Below, piece by piece: positions 1 through 6,866 of a stretch of DNA of 18,506 bases (within the stretch, counting starts at the first letter, position 1; each line of letters begins with the position of its first letter). Location of the stretch: NCBI GenBank assembly GCA_903928275.1, contig CAIYQJ010000448.1, positions 1 to 18,506 on the forward strand. Direction: 5' to 3'. The notes below the pieces were generated by a model. The model saw only the letters and a list, made by a program, of their open reading frames with translations, had not been told where the DNA came from and ran no database searches. Made by a program: the position numbers and the translations under genes. Source of the stretch: an uncultured Chloroflexota bacterium. Lineage in GTDB: Bacteria > Chloroflexota > Limnocylindria > Limnocylindrales > CSP1-4.

Positions 1-2
1 CG

Positions 3-1079
3 GCGGCGCTCGTCGCGACCGTCCTCGCGGCCTGCGGCAGCGCCATCTCCGCCCCGGCATCGCCGTCGACCACCGCCCCTACGGCCGTCGCCGCGAGCCC
101 GTCGTCCCTCGACACCGCGACACGCGCCGCCTCCGGCGCGCCGACGTCGGCTGCCGCGGTCGCCGCGGCGACGTCGGCTCCCGCGACGCCCGCGCCGGCT
201 CCGACCGCGGCGCCCGCCTTCCCGGTCACGCTCACAGACGACGAGGGGACCGTGGTCGCGCTCCCCGCGCGCCCCGAGCGGATCGTGTCGCTGACCCCCG
301 CGGTCACGGAGACGCTCTTCGCGCTCGGCGCCGGCGATCGGGTCGTCGCGAACACGGACTTCGACGACTACCCGCCCCAGGTGAAGGCGCTGCCGCACGT
401 CGCCTCGTACACCGGCGTCGACGTCGAGAAGGTCGTCGGCATGAAGCCCGACCTCGTGATCGCCGGCGGCAACGGCTTCAATCCGCCGGAAGCGATCGCG
501 AAGCTGCGGTCCGTGGGGATCCCCGTCCTCGTCCTCTACGCCGACAGCGTGGACGGGATCCTCCGCGACATCGAGCTGACCGGCGCGGCCGCCGGCGAGG
601 CCCCGGCCGCCGGCGCGCTCACGGCCTGGATGCGCGGCCGCATCGACGCGATCTCGGCTGCCGCGAGGACGGCCCGGGCGCCGCGCGTCTTCTACGAGCT
701 CGACGCGACGAAGGACATCTACGGCCCGGCACCCAGGTCGTTCCTCGCGTCGATGATCCAGCTCGCCGGCGGCGACCCGGTGACCACGGGCGACCCCGCG
801 GTCTTCGCGATCCCGCTCGAGAAGCTCGTGGCCGCGGATCCCGAGGTCATCGTCCTCGGAGACGCGGCGTACGGGACGACACCCGCGATCGTGGCCGATC
901 GGCCCGGCTGGGGCGGAATGGCCGCGGTGAAGGCGGGCGCTGTCCGCCCCGTGGACGACACGATCGTCTCGCGCCCGGGCCCCCGAATCGTGGACGGACT
1001 CCGCGCCCTCGCCCTCGCGATCGCCCCGACCATCGTGCTCCCCGAGGTCGGGAGCCCGCCGCCGCCTCCGGCGCCGTAA
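3..1079 (+). CDS. ABC importer substrate-binding lipoprotein (BtuF/FecB-like), 5' end outside window
   Basis: Extracytoplasmic substrate-binding lipoprotein of a type II ABC importer for cobalamin, haem or an iron chelate. The reading frame is open from base 3. It begins inside a signal peptide whose lipobox ends VLAAC, with the lipidated Cys at 33-35. An Ala/Ser/Thr/Pro-rich tether of about 65 residues follows. The periplasmic-binding fold (PF01497 type) starts near base 225 with TLTDDEGTVVALPARPERIV and continues with SLTPAVTETLFALGAG and KPDLVIAGG, the usual landmarks of BtuF-like proteins. The protein ends in a polyproline stretch (SPPPPPAP). A GTG at 252 lies within the conserved fold and would remove the signal peptide, so it is not the start; the true start lies upstream of the window. 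The stop is 6 nt before the permease gene, so the two are co-transcribed. The family is secure; the ligand is not determinable here. Confidence 0.9.
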   Translation, partial: AALVATVLAACGSAISAPASPSTTAPTAVAASPSSLDTATRAASGAPTSAAAVAAATSAPATPAPAPTAAPAFPVTLTDDEGTVVALPARPERIVSLTPAVTETLFALGAGDRVVANTDFDDYPPQVKALPHVASYTGVDVEKVVGMKPDLVIAGGNGFNPPEAIAKLRSVGIPVLVLYADSVDGILRDIELTGAAAGEAPAAGALTAWMRGRIDAISAAARTARAPRVFYELDATKDIYGPAPRSFLASMIQLAGGDPVTTGDPAVFAIPLEKLVAADPEVIVLGDAAYGTTPAIVADRPGWGGMAAVKAGAVRPVDDTIVSRPGPRIVDGLRALALAIAPTIVLPEVGSPPPPPAP

Positions 1080-1085
1080 TCGTCG

Positions 1086-2156
1086 ATGGCCAGCGAGACC
1101 CGCGCGATCGCCGCGCCGCTCACCGGCATCCGCCTCGGGCGGAGCCGGTGGCGGACCACGGCCGTCGTCGTCGTCGCCTTCGCCGCGGTCGCAGGCGTCC
1201 TCGTCCTCGGCGTGGGGTTCGGCTCGGTGGCCATCGCGCCCGGTGACAGCGTCGCGATCCTCGCCCATCGCCTCTTCGGGCTGCCGGTCGAGCGGACGTG
1301 GAGCGCCGCGGCCGAGACGATCGTCATCGACCTCCGGCTTCCACGGGTGCTCTCCGCGATGCTCGTGGGGGCCGGGCTCGCGGTCGCCGGCGTCACGTTC
1401 CAGGGCCTGCTCCGCAACCCGCTCGCCGACCCGTACGTGCTCGGGACGGCGTCCGGTGCGGCCCTCGGCGCGGCCATCGCCGTGCTCATCCCCGTGCGGC
1501 TCCTCATCCTCGAGCTCGGCCTGCTCAACGTCTTCGCGTTCGTCGGGGCGCTCGTGACGGTGGCGGTCGTCTACCGCGTCGGCCGGTCCGGCGGGCTCAC
1601 GGGCCTCCTGCTCACCGGCTACGCGGTCGGCTCGCTGCTCGCCGCGGGCCTGGCCATGACGATGTACCTGTCCGGCTCGAACCTCCGCCAGATCTTCTCG
1701 TTCCTCCTCGGCGGCTTCGACGGCGCGTCCTGGCTCCGGCTCGCCATCGCACTGCCGCTCGTGGTGGGCGGATCGGTCGCGATCGTCCTGCGGTCGCGCT
1801 CCCTCAATGGGCTCCTCCTCGGCGACGAGGCCGCCGCGAACCTCGGCGTGGACGTCCGTCGCGAGCGGGCGATCCTCCTCGCGCTCGCCTCCCTCGTCAC
1901 CGCCGCCGGCGTCGCCATCAGTGGCCTCATCGGGTTCGTCGGACTCCTCGTCCCGCACCTGGTGCGGCTCGCCGTGGGACCCGACGCGCGGCGCGTGCTC
2001 CCGCTGTCCGCCGTCGTCGGCGCCGTGCTGCTCGGGGGCGCCGACCTCGTCGCACGGATGGCAGGCGACATCCCCGTCGGCGTCGTCACCGCCCTCGTCG
2101 GCGCGCCGATCTTCGTCCTCCTCCTCCGGCGGACCCGCACCGGGTACGAGCTGTGA
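1086..2156 (+). CDS. FecCD/BtuC-family ABC transporter permease
   Basis: Membrane permease of the same type II ABC importer, 356 aa, a normal length for FecCD/BtuC proteins, which form homodimers with about ten membrane helices per chain. A first hydrophobic helix lies near residues 28-50. The family hallmark RLPRVLSAMLVGAGLAVAG, followed by FQGLLRNPLADPYVLG, lies near residues 83-120. The ATPase-contacting region LLGDEAAANLGVDVRRER is near 244-261, and the C-terminal GFVGLLVPHLVRL motif is near 284-296. All are standard for the family. ATG 1086 sits 6 nt after the binding-protein stop and has no clear Shine-Dalgarno, which suggests translational coupling. Its stop overlaps the ATPase GTG in a GTGA. 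The substrate (vitamin B12, haem or siderophore) cannot be told from the permease alone. Confidence 0.95.
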   Translation: MASETRAIAAPLTGIRLGRSRWRTTAVVVVAFAAVAGVLVLGVGFGSVAIAPGDSVAILAHRLFGLPVERTWSAAAETIVIDLRLPRVLSAMLVGAGLAVAGVTFQGLLRNPLADPYVLGTASGAALGAAIAVLIPVRLLILELGLLNVFAFVGALVTVAVVYRVGRSGGLTGLLLTGYAVGSLLAAGLAMTMYLSGSNLRQIFSFLLGGFDGASWLRLAIALPLVVGGSVAIVLRSRSLNGLLLGDEAAANLGVDVRRERAILLALASLVTAAGVAISGLIGFVGLLVPHLVRLAVGPDARRVLPLSAVVGAVLLGGADLVARMAGDIPVGVVTALVGAPIFVLLLRRTRTGYEL

Positions 2157-2995
2157 CCGCGCTCCCGTCGCTCCCGGGCCGTGGCGACGAGTCCGTCGCG
2201 ATCGTGTCAACGTCGCTCCCGCTCGGCGGGACCGTCGGATCGGAAGCGGGGCCGTCGATCATCTCGCTCGTGGGCGTATCGGCCGCGTACCGCGGGCGCG
2301 AGGTCATCCACGCGGTCGATGTCTCGATCGTCCCCGGCGAGCGCCTCGCGATCGTGGGGCCCAACGGTGCCGGCAAGTCCACGCTGCTCCGGCTCATCGC
2401 CGGGACGATCCCGGCCCGGTCCGGGCGCGTCCTCCTCGGCGGGGATCCGGTCGATCGCCTCGACCGGGCGGCCGTCGCGCGTCGCGTCGCTGCCGTGCCG
2501 TCCGTGGCGTCGCTGCCGTTCGCGATGACGGTGGAGGAGGTCGTGGCGCTGGGCAGGCTCCCGCACCAGGCCACGTTCCGGGGGCCGCGCGAGGCCGACC
2601 GGGTCGCCGTCGCCGCGGCGATCGAGCGCGCCGGGATCGGCCATCTCGTCGGCCGGGACGCGCGCGAGCTCTCGCTCGGGGAGCGCCAGCTCGTCCTGCT
2701 CGCCGTCGCCGTCGCGCAGTCGACACCGATCCTCCTGCTCGACGAGCCCACGGTCCATCTCGACCTCCGACACCGCGTGGAGGCCATGGAGCTCCTCGTG
2801 GACCTCAACGAACGCGACGGGACCACGGTCGTCGCCGTCCTCCACGACCTGGCCCTCGCGGCGCACTTCTTCCCCCGGCTCCTCATCGTCGACGGCGGGC
2901 GCCTCGTGGCCGACGGGTCCCCCGCCGCGGTCCTCACCGACGACGCGATCCGCGCCGTCTTCGGCGTGGACCCGGTCCACGCCCTCCGCTCCTGA
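2153..2995 (+). CDS. ABC transporter ATP-binding protein (BtuD/FecE-like) with altered Q-loop and signature motif
   Basis: Cytoplasmic ATPase that powers the importer, 280 aa. The GTG start at 2153 overlaps the permease TGA (GTGA), the same coupling used elsewhere in the window. Walker A GPNGAGKST is at residues 69-77, Walker B ILLLDEP at 193-199, and the H-loop His at 231 (VLHD). Two core positions depart from the family. Where VPQ is expected the sequence reads VPS (Ser117), so the Q-loop glutamine is missing. The signature reads LSLGERQ (173-179) instead of LSGGERQ. An N-terminal extension of about 35 residues precedes the first beta strand (ISLVGVSAAYRGR). A GTG at 2204 is an alternative start that would shorten the extension. 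The gene closes the operon and is followed at once by a GC-rich hairpin. Family assignment is firm; full ATPase activity is an assumption given the substitutions. Confidence 0.93.
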   Translation: MTALPSLPGRGDESVAIVSTSLPLGGTVGSEAGPSIISLVGVSAAYRGREVIHAVDVSIVPGERLAIVGPNGAGKSTLLRLIAGTIPARSGRVLLGGDPVDRLDRAAVARRVAAVPSVASLPFAMTVEEVVALGRLPHQATFRGPREADRVAVAAAIERAGIGHLVGRDARELSLGERQLVLLAVAVAQSTPILLLDEPTVHLDLRHRVEAMELLVDLNERDGTTVVAVLHDLALAAHFFPRLLIVDGGRLVADGSPAAVLTDDAIRAVFGVDPVHALRS

Positions 2996-3030
2996 GTCGC
3001 AGCCGCGCGCGGCGGGGAAGGCGCTGCGAC
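2996..3030 (+). terminator. GC-rich hairpin after the ABC importer operon
   Basis: Perfect 8-bp inverted repeat GTCGCAGC (2996-3003) and GCTGCGAC (3023-3030), starting immediately after the ATPase stop codon, with a 19-nt GC-rich loop. No T-tract follows, so it is either a U-less terminator or a 3'-end-protecting hairpin. The next gene has its own promoter about 70 bp further on. Confidence 0.4.
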
Positions 3031-3102
3031 GCGGCGGCGTTCGTCCGCCGTGCGGCCGTTCGCGCGCGCCCGCTCGTGGCCCGTCCGGTCCGTGGCCGGG
3101 TG

Positions 3103-3108
3103 TAGGCT
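3103..3108 (+). promoter_or_regulatory. -10 element TAGGCT for leaderless transcription of the lipoprotein gene
   Basis: TAGGCT fits the TANNNT -10 consensus and ends 7 nt before ATG 3116, so transcription would start at or next to the start codon. No convincing -35 hexamer is visible. The same spacing occurs before trpS and hom in this window. Confidence 0.5.
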
Positions 3109-3115
3109 ACCGTCC

Positions 3116-3826
3116 ATGATCGGCCGGCGCGTGGCTCCGCTCGTCCTGGTCCTCGCGCTCGTCGCGACCGCCTGCGGTGCGACGTCCACGGCGTCGCCGA
3201 CCGCCTCGAAGGCGGCGACCGGCGCTCCCGGCGCGTCGACCGCTCCGATCGCGAGCGAGGGCGCATCGGGCACGCTCGCGCCCGGCGGCCCCTCGGCTGC
3301 GCCGTCCGATACGCCTGCCGCGCCGTCCGCGCCGGCGTCCGCACCGACACCCCATCTCTCCGGGTCGCCGCAGCTGCTGCCGCCCGGCGACCCGGGCACG
3401 GCAGAGTGCGCCGGCAGCGCGGAGAACCGCGACTTCTTCGCCGCCGCGGCACAGTCGTTCTCGTGGGACGTGTACTGCGCCGTCCTGCCCGACGGCTGGT
3501 TCGTGGACACGGGATCGTTCCGGCTCGCGGATGGCGGCACTCTCGTCGTCGGCTACCGTGGGCCGGGAGACGTCCGGATCGATCTCCAGCAGGGCGCGTA
3601 CTGCACGACCGGCGGCAGCGCGTGCTCGCCGCGCGACCACGAGCTGGGACCAGCGCCGTACGGCGACCGGAGCGGGACGCTCGTGACCCTCGGCCCCAGC
3701 GAGTCGGACGGGTACGCGGTCTACGTGGATCCGGGCGCTGCGCCCTCGTGGTCGATCACCGGGAAGGGCATGGACCAGGCCACGTTCTCGGCGATCGCGG
3801 CCGCGCTCCACCGGGTCCCGCGGTAG
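3116..3826 (+). CDS. Hypothetical secreted lipoprotein with Ala/Ser/Pro tether and four cysteines
   Basis: 236-aa predicted lipoprotein with no family I recognise. The N-terminus has the basic start MIGRR, a hydrophobic core and the lipobox ATAC (lipidated Cys20), so it is probably anchored to the outer face of the membrane. A low-complexity Ala/Ser/Thr/Pro/Gly linker of about 75 residues leads to a compact C-terminal domain of about 135 residues. This domain has four cysteines (AEC, VYC, AYC, SAC), enough for two disulfides, plus several aromatic beta-strand-like segments (GWFVDTGSF, YAVYVD). ATG 3116 is chosen because it begins the signal peptide and sits 7 nt after a TANNNT -10 box. The frame stays open upstream to 3050, but that extension has no signal-peptide character. 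It converges with the GcvT-like gene. It lies beside an importer operon but is separately promoted, so a functional link is not shown. Confidence 0.75.
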   Translation: MIGRRVAPLVLVLALVATACGATSTASPTASKAATGAPGASTAPIASEGASGTLAPGGPSAAPSDTPAAPSAPASAPTPHLSGSPQLLPPGDPGTAECAGSAENRDFFAAAAQSFSWDVYCAVLPDGWFVDTGSFRLADGGTLVVGYRGPGDVRIDLQQGAYCTTGGSACSPRDHELGPAPYGDRSGTLVTLGPSESDGYAVYVDPGAAPSWSITGKGMDQATFSAIAAALHRVPR

Positions 3827-3883
3827 CGGGGGCCCGATCGGCGGCATGCACGCCTCCGCGTCGGCCGCCAGGAGCCTCCGCGG

Positions 3884-5077
3884 CTACGCGCGCTTGCGAG
3901 GCGGGTCGAAGAAGGGGAGCGTGACGACGGTGGCGCCCACCGTCCCCCGCACGGCCTCCACGGTCCACTCCATGCGGAGCGTGGACCCGGGCCGCTCGAA
4001 GCGGGACGGCACGCTGGCGAGCGCGATCATCTGCTTGAGGATGGGGCTCCACGTCGTGCTCGTGGCCTTGCCGACGCGTCGGCCGCTCCCGTCGTACAGG
4101 GGGACCGCGGCACGAGACGCGGCGCCCGGGACCTGCGGCGGGAGACCCTGCGCCGCGTAGAGCGTCGCAAGCTCGGTCCAGTCCAGGCGGAGGCCCACCA
4201 GCCGGCGATCGGGCCGGCCGCGCCGCTCCTGGTCGAGCAGTGCTCGGCGGCCCACGAAGTCGCCCTTCTCGAAGTCCACGAGCCGCCCCAGCCCCAGCTC
4301 GAACGGCGAGTACGCCTGGTCGGCGATGAGCGCGTGCGTCGCGCTCGTGTAGTCGACTTCGATGAGGAGGAGGCCGGCCTCGATCCGCGCGATGTCGAGC
4401 GCGAGCATGCCGACCGGGCGCGCCGTGACGATGCGGCCGGCCGCCATGAGCGCGTCCCATGCGTCGGCGCCGCGGTCGGCCGGGATCCACACCTCGTAGC
4501 CGAGGTCGCCCGTGTAGCCGGTCCGCGACACGTCGACCGCGATCCCGCCGAGCGTCGTGGCCCGCCGCCGGAAGTAGCGCAGGTCGGCGAACGACTCGCC
4601 GGTCGCCGCCTCCAGGACGTCGCGTGACCGCGGGCCCTGGAGCGCGATCGCCGCCCAGTCCGCGCTCACGTCCTCGACCTCGACATCGAGCCCGCCCGCG
4701 TTCATCTGCAACCAGCGGTACTGGGGGTCCGCGGCCGTCCAGCGGAACGACCCGTCGTCCAGGCGGTGGATGGTGCCGTCGTCGATGACGCGGCCCGCCT
4801 CGTCGCACCAGGGCGAGTAGTACACCCGCCCCGGCGTGAGCTTCTTCGCGTCGCGCGTGATGAGGCGGTCGACGAGCGCTTCCGCTCCGGGCCCCGCGAT
4901 CCGGTACTTGAAGAGCGGCGAGACGTCGATGAGCCCGGCGCTCTCGCGGAGCGCGTTGTACTCGATCTGGTGGTGGTCCGCGTACGCACTGGCGGCGAGG
5001 TAGCCCGACCACTCCCGCCACTGCTGCTTCACGTTGAGGTCGGCGGTGCGAGGATGGAACGCTGTGCCGACGCTCAC
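3884..5077 (-). CDS. GcvT-fold aminomethyltransferase-like, folate-dependent C1-transfer protein
   Basis: 397-aa stand-alone member of the GcvT/folate-binding family, whose members move a one-carbon unit from a substrate amine, ether or sulfonium to tetrahydrofolate. Landmarks are the N-terminal ALRESAGLIDVSPLFKYRI (residues 42-60), the WCDEAGRVIDD segment (90-100) carrying the conserved folate-contacting Asp (99/100), IALQGPRSRDVL, SRTGYTGDLGYEVWIP, and the C-terminal domain with KGDFVGRRALL and KATSTTWSP. GTG 5077 is the start because AAGGAG lies 6 nt upstream (5084-5089 on the plus strand). An in-frame extension to 5245 lacks family sequence. No gcvH, gcvP or lpd is nearby, so glycine cleavage is unlikely. 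The partner genes are the divergent flavoproteins. Relatives include DmdA, LigM and the folate domains of sarcosine and dimethylglycine dehydrogenases; the substrate is unknown. Confidence 0.88.
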   Translation of the reverse strand: MSVGTAFHPRTADLNVKQQWREWSGYLAASAYADHHQIEYNALRESAGLIDVSPLFKYRIAGPGAEALVDRLITRDAKKLTPGRVYYSPWCDEAGRVIDDGTIHRLDDGSFRWTAADPQYRWLQMNAGGLDVEVEDVSADWAAIALQGPRSRDVLEAATGESFADLRYFRRRATTLGGIAVDVSRTGYTGDLGYEVWIPADRGADAWDALMAAGRIVTARPVGMLALDIARIEAGLLLIEVDYTSATHALIADQAYSPFELGLGRLVDFEKGDFVGRRALLDQERRGRPDRRLVGLRLDWTELATLYAAQGLPPQVPGAASRAAVPLYDGSGRRVGKATSTTWSPILKQMIALASVPSRFERPGSTLRMEWTVEAVRGTVGATVVTLPFFDPPRKRA

Positions 5078-5276
5078 GGCGGGCTCCTTCGGGCGGTTCG
5101 GGATCCGGTCGGGGTATCGTGGGGGCGGCCGCCAGCCGACGGGCATGCCGTCCGGGCAGGCGTTACAGTATGCATGAATCCTATGCAGGCTGGATGATGC
5201 GTCCGGCCTCGTGTCCGCGCACCCATCGGCGGGCGCCCGCCCCACCTCCTCGCCCGAGCCACGACTGGAGCGACCC
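5078..5276. promoter_or_regulatory. Divergent promoter/operator region between GcvT-like gene and flavoprotein operon
   Basis: 199-bp intergenic region serving two divergent genes. A locally AT-rich patch at 5163-5190 stands out. It holds a plus-strand TANNNT (TACAGT, 5164-5169), minus-strand TANNNT boxes (TACTGT at 5170-5165, TAGGAT at 5183-5178), and a direct repeat TATGCA at 5169-5174 and 5182-5187. An inverted repeat GACGG...CCGTC (5138-5142 and 5148-5152), overlapping the palindrome GGCATGCC (5142-5149), lies in the minus-strand leader and could be an operator. Exact start sites are not determinable by eye. Confidence 0.4.
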
Positions 5277-6866
5277 GTGCCGCAGCGCTACGACGCCGTC
5301 ATCATCGGCGCGGGCCACAACGGCCTCACGACCGCCGCCTACCTCGCGAAGGCCGGCTGGACCGTGCTCGTCCTCGAGCGCCGCCACAAGGTCGGCGGTG
5401 CCACGACGACGGAGGAGATCATCCCCGGGTACCGCTTCAGCGTGCTCAGCTACGTCGTGAGCCTCCTGCGCCCGGAGATCATCCGCGAGCTCGACCTGGC
5501 GCGCCACGGCCTGGAGATCCTCCCGCTCGACGGGACGTTCACGCCGCTGCCGGACGACTACCTGTGGCGCCGCGACGACCACGGCGCGACGATGCGGGAG
5601 ATCCGCCGCTGGTCGAAGAGCGACGCGGACGCGTACGAGGAGTACGGCCGCCTCATGGCGGAGATGGCACGGTTCATCAAGCCGATCCTCGGCATCGTCC
5701 CGCCGGACCCCACCTCGCTCGATCCCCGCGGCTGGCCGCCGGTCGCGTCCCTGGTGCGCGAGTTCGGTCGGCTCCCGCGCGCCCAGCAGCAGGCGTTCGT
5801 GGGCCTCATGACGATGAGCGCGTCGGACTTCCTCGACCAGTGGTTCGAGACCGAGCCGCTCAAGGCCACGATGTCCGCGTCGGGCATCATCGGGACGTTC
5901 CTCGGCGTGAAGTCGCCCGGGACCGCGTACGTCCTCCTCCACCACTACATGGGCGAGATCGACGGCGCGTTCCGCGCGTGGGGGATCCCGAAGGGCGGGA
6001 CCGGCGCCGTCGCGGACGCGATCGCGAGCGCCGCCCGCGAGCTCGGCGTGGCCATCCGGCTGAACGCCCCGGTCGCCTCGGTCCTCACGACCGGAGACCG
6101 CGCCACCGGCGTGGTGCTCGAGTCCGGCGAGGAGATCGCCGCGGGCACGGTCGTGTCCGCCGTGGACGTCCGGCGCACGTTCCTCCAGTTCCTCGACGAG
6201 CGCCAGCTGCCCGCGGATCTCGTCGACGAGGTGCGGCGGTTCAAGTTCCGGGGCAGCTCGGGGAAGGTGAATCTCGCACTCGACGGGCTGCCGAGCTTCT
6301 CCGCGCTGCCGGGCGAGGGCGAGCACCTGCGCGGCGCGATGAGCATGTCGCCGTCGATCGACTACATGGAGCAGGCTTACGACGACGCGAAGTACGGCCG
6401 CTTCAGCCGGAAGCCGTACATCGACATGATCATCCCCACGCTCGTGGATCCGCAGATGGCGCCCCCGGGCAAGCACGTCATGAGCTGCTTCGTCCAGTAC
6501 GCGCCGTACCACCTCGCCGAGGGAACGTGGGACGACCAGCGTGAGGCGTTCGGCGACGCGGTCATCGACGCGATCGCCACGGTCGCCCCGAACATCCGCG
6601 ACATCATCGTCGGCCGCCAGGTCGTCACCCCGCTCGACATGGAGCGCGAGTACGGCCTCACCGAGGGCAACATCTTCCACGGCGAGCTGAGCCTGGAGCA
6701 GCTGTTCTTCAGCCGCCCGATCCCCGGCTGGGCGCGCTACCGGACGCCGATCCGCGACTACTGGATGGCAGGCTCATCCACGCACCCGGGCGGCGGGATC
6801 ATGGCGGCGAACGGCCGCCTCGCCGCGCTCGAGATCCTCCGCTCTCGCAAGCAGAAGGCGGCGTGA
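5277..6866 (+). CDS. FAD-dependent oxidoreductase, PYROXD2/phytoene-desaturase-like (copy 1)
   Basis: 529-aa flavoprotein of the amine-oxidase/phytoene-desaturase superfamily, closest in motif pattern to PYROXD2-like proteins. The N-terminal Rossmann motif is VIIGAGHNGL (residues 8-17), with the adenosine-ribose acidic residue at the end of VLVLE and the second Gly motif in KVGGATTTEE. The C-terminal FAD-binding segment is STHPGGGIMAANGR near 499-512. The HNGL variant of the dinucleotide motif and the HPGGG ending are typical of this family. GTG 5277 is preferred because GGAG lies 6 nt upstream; an in-frame GTG at 5211 would add 22 residues without family character. It is followed by a paralogue with a 4-nt overlap and faces a GcvT-like gene. 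It probably oxidises an organic substrate with FAD; carotenoid biosynthesis is unlikely because no crt partners are present. Confidence 0.88.
   Translation: MPQRYDAVIIGAGHNGLTTAAYLAKAGWTVLVLERRHKVGGATTTEEIIPGYRFSVLSYVVSLLRPEIIRELDLARHGLEILPLDGTFTPLPDDYLWRRDDHGATMREIRRWSKSDADAYEEYGRLMAEMARFIKPILGIVPPDPTSLDPRGWPPVASLVREFGRLPRAQQQAFVGLMTMSASDFLDQWFETEPLKATMSASGIIGTFLGVKSPGTAYVLLHHYMGEIDGAFRAWGIPKGGTGAVADAIASAARELGVAIRLNAPVASVLTTGDRATGVVLESGEEIAAGTVVSAVDVRRTFLQFLDERQLPADLVDEVRRFKFRGSSGKVNLALDGLPSFSALPGEGEHLRGAMSMSPSIDYMEQAYDDAKYGRFSRKPYIDMIIPTLVDPQMAPPGKHVMSCFVQYAPYHLAEGTWDDQREAFGDAVIDAIATVAPNIRDIIVGRQVVTPLDMEREYGLTEGNIFHGELSLEQLFFSRPIPGWARYRTPIRDYWMAGSSTHPGGGIMAANGRLAALEILRSRKQKAA

Noticed and set aside
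1..252. Cobalamin riboswitch or promoter upstream of the binding protein
   Set aside because: Bases 3-251 are an open reading frame encoding the signal peptide and tether of the lipoprotein, so any leader lies outside the window.
3840..3869. GGCGGC...GCCGCC as a bidirectional terminator between the convergent lipoprotein and GcvT-like genes
   Set aside because: Only a 6-bp stem with an 18-nt loop and no T-tract; such repeats are expected by chance in DNA this GC-rich.
3884..5077. Glycine cleavage system T protein (gcvT proper)
   Set aside because: The fold matches, but gcvH and gcvP are absent and the neighbours are flavoproteins, so I kept the broader GcvT-like C1-transfer call.
5181..6680. 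A ~500-codon minus-strand open frame opposite the first flavoprotein
   Set aside because: It is the reverse shadow of a high-GC gene: composition is Arg/Ala/Asp/His-rich with no domain or fold motif, and the plus-strand frame has clear family motifs.
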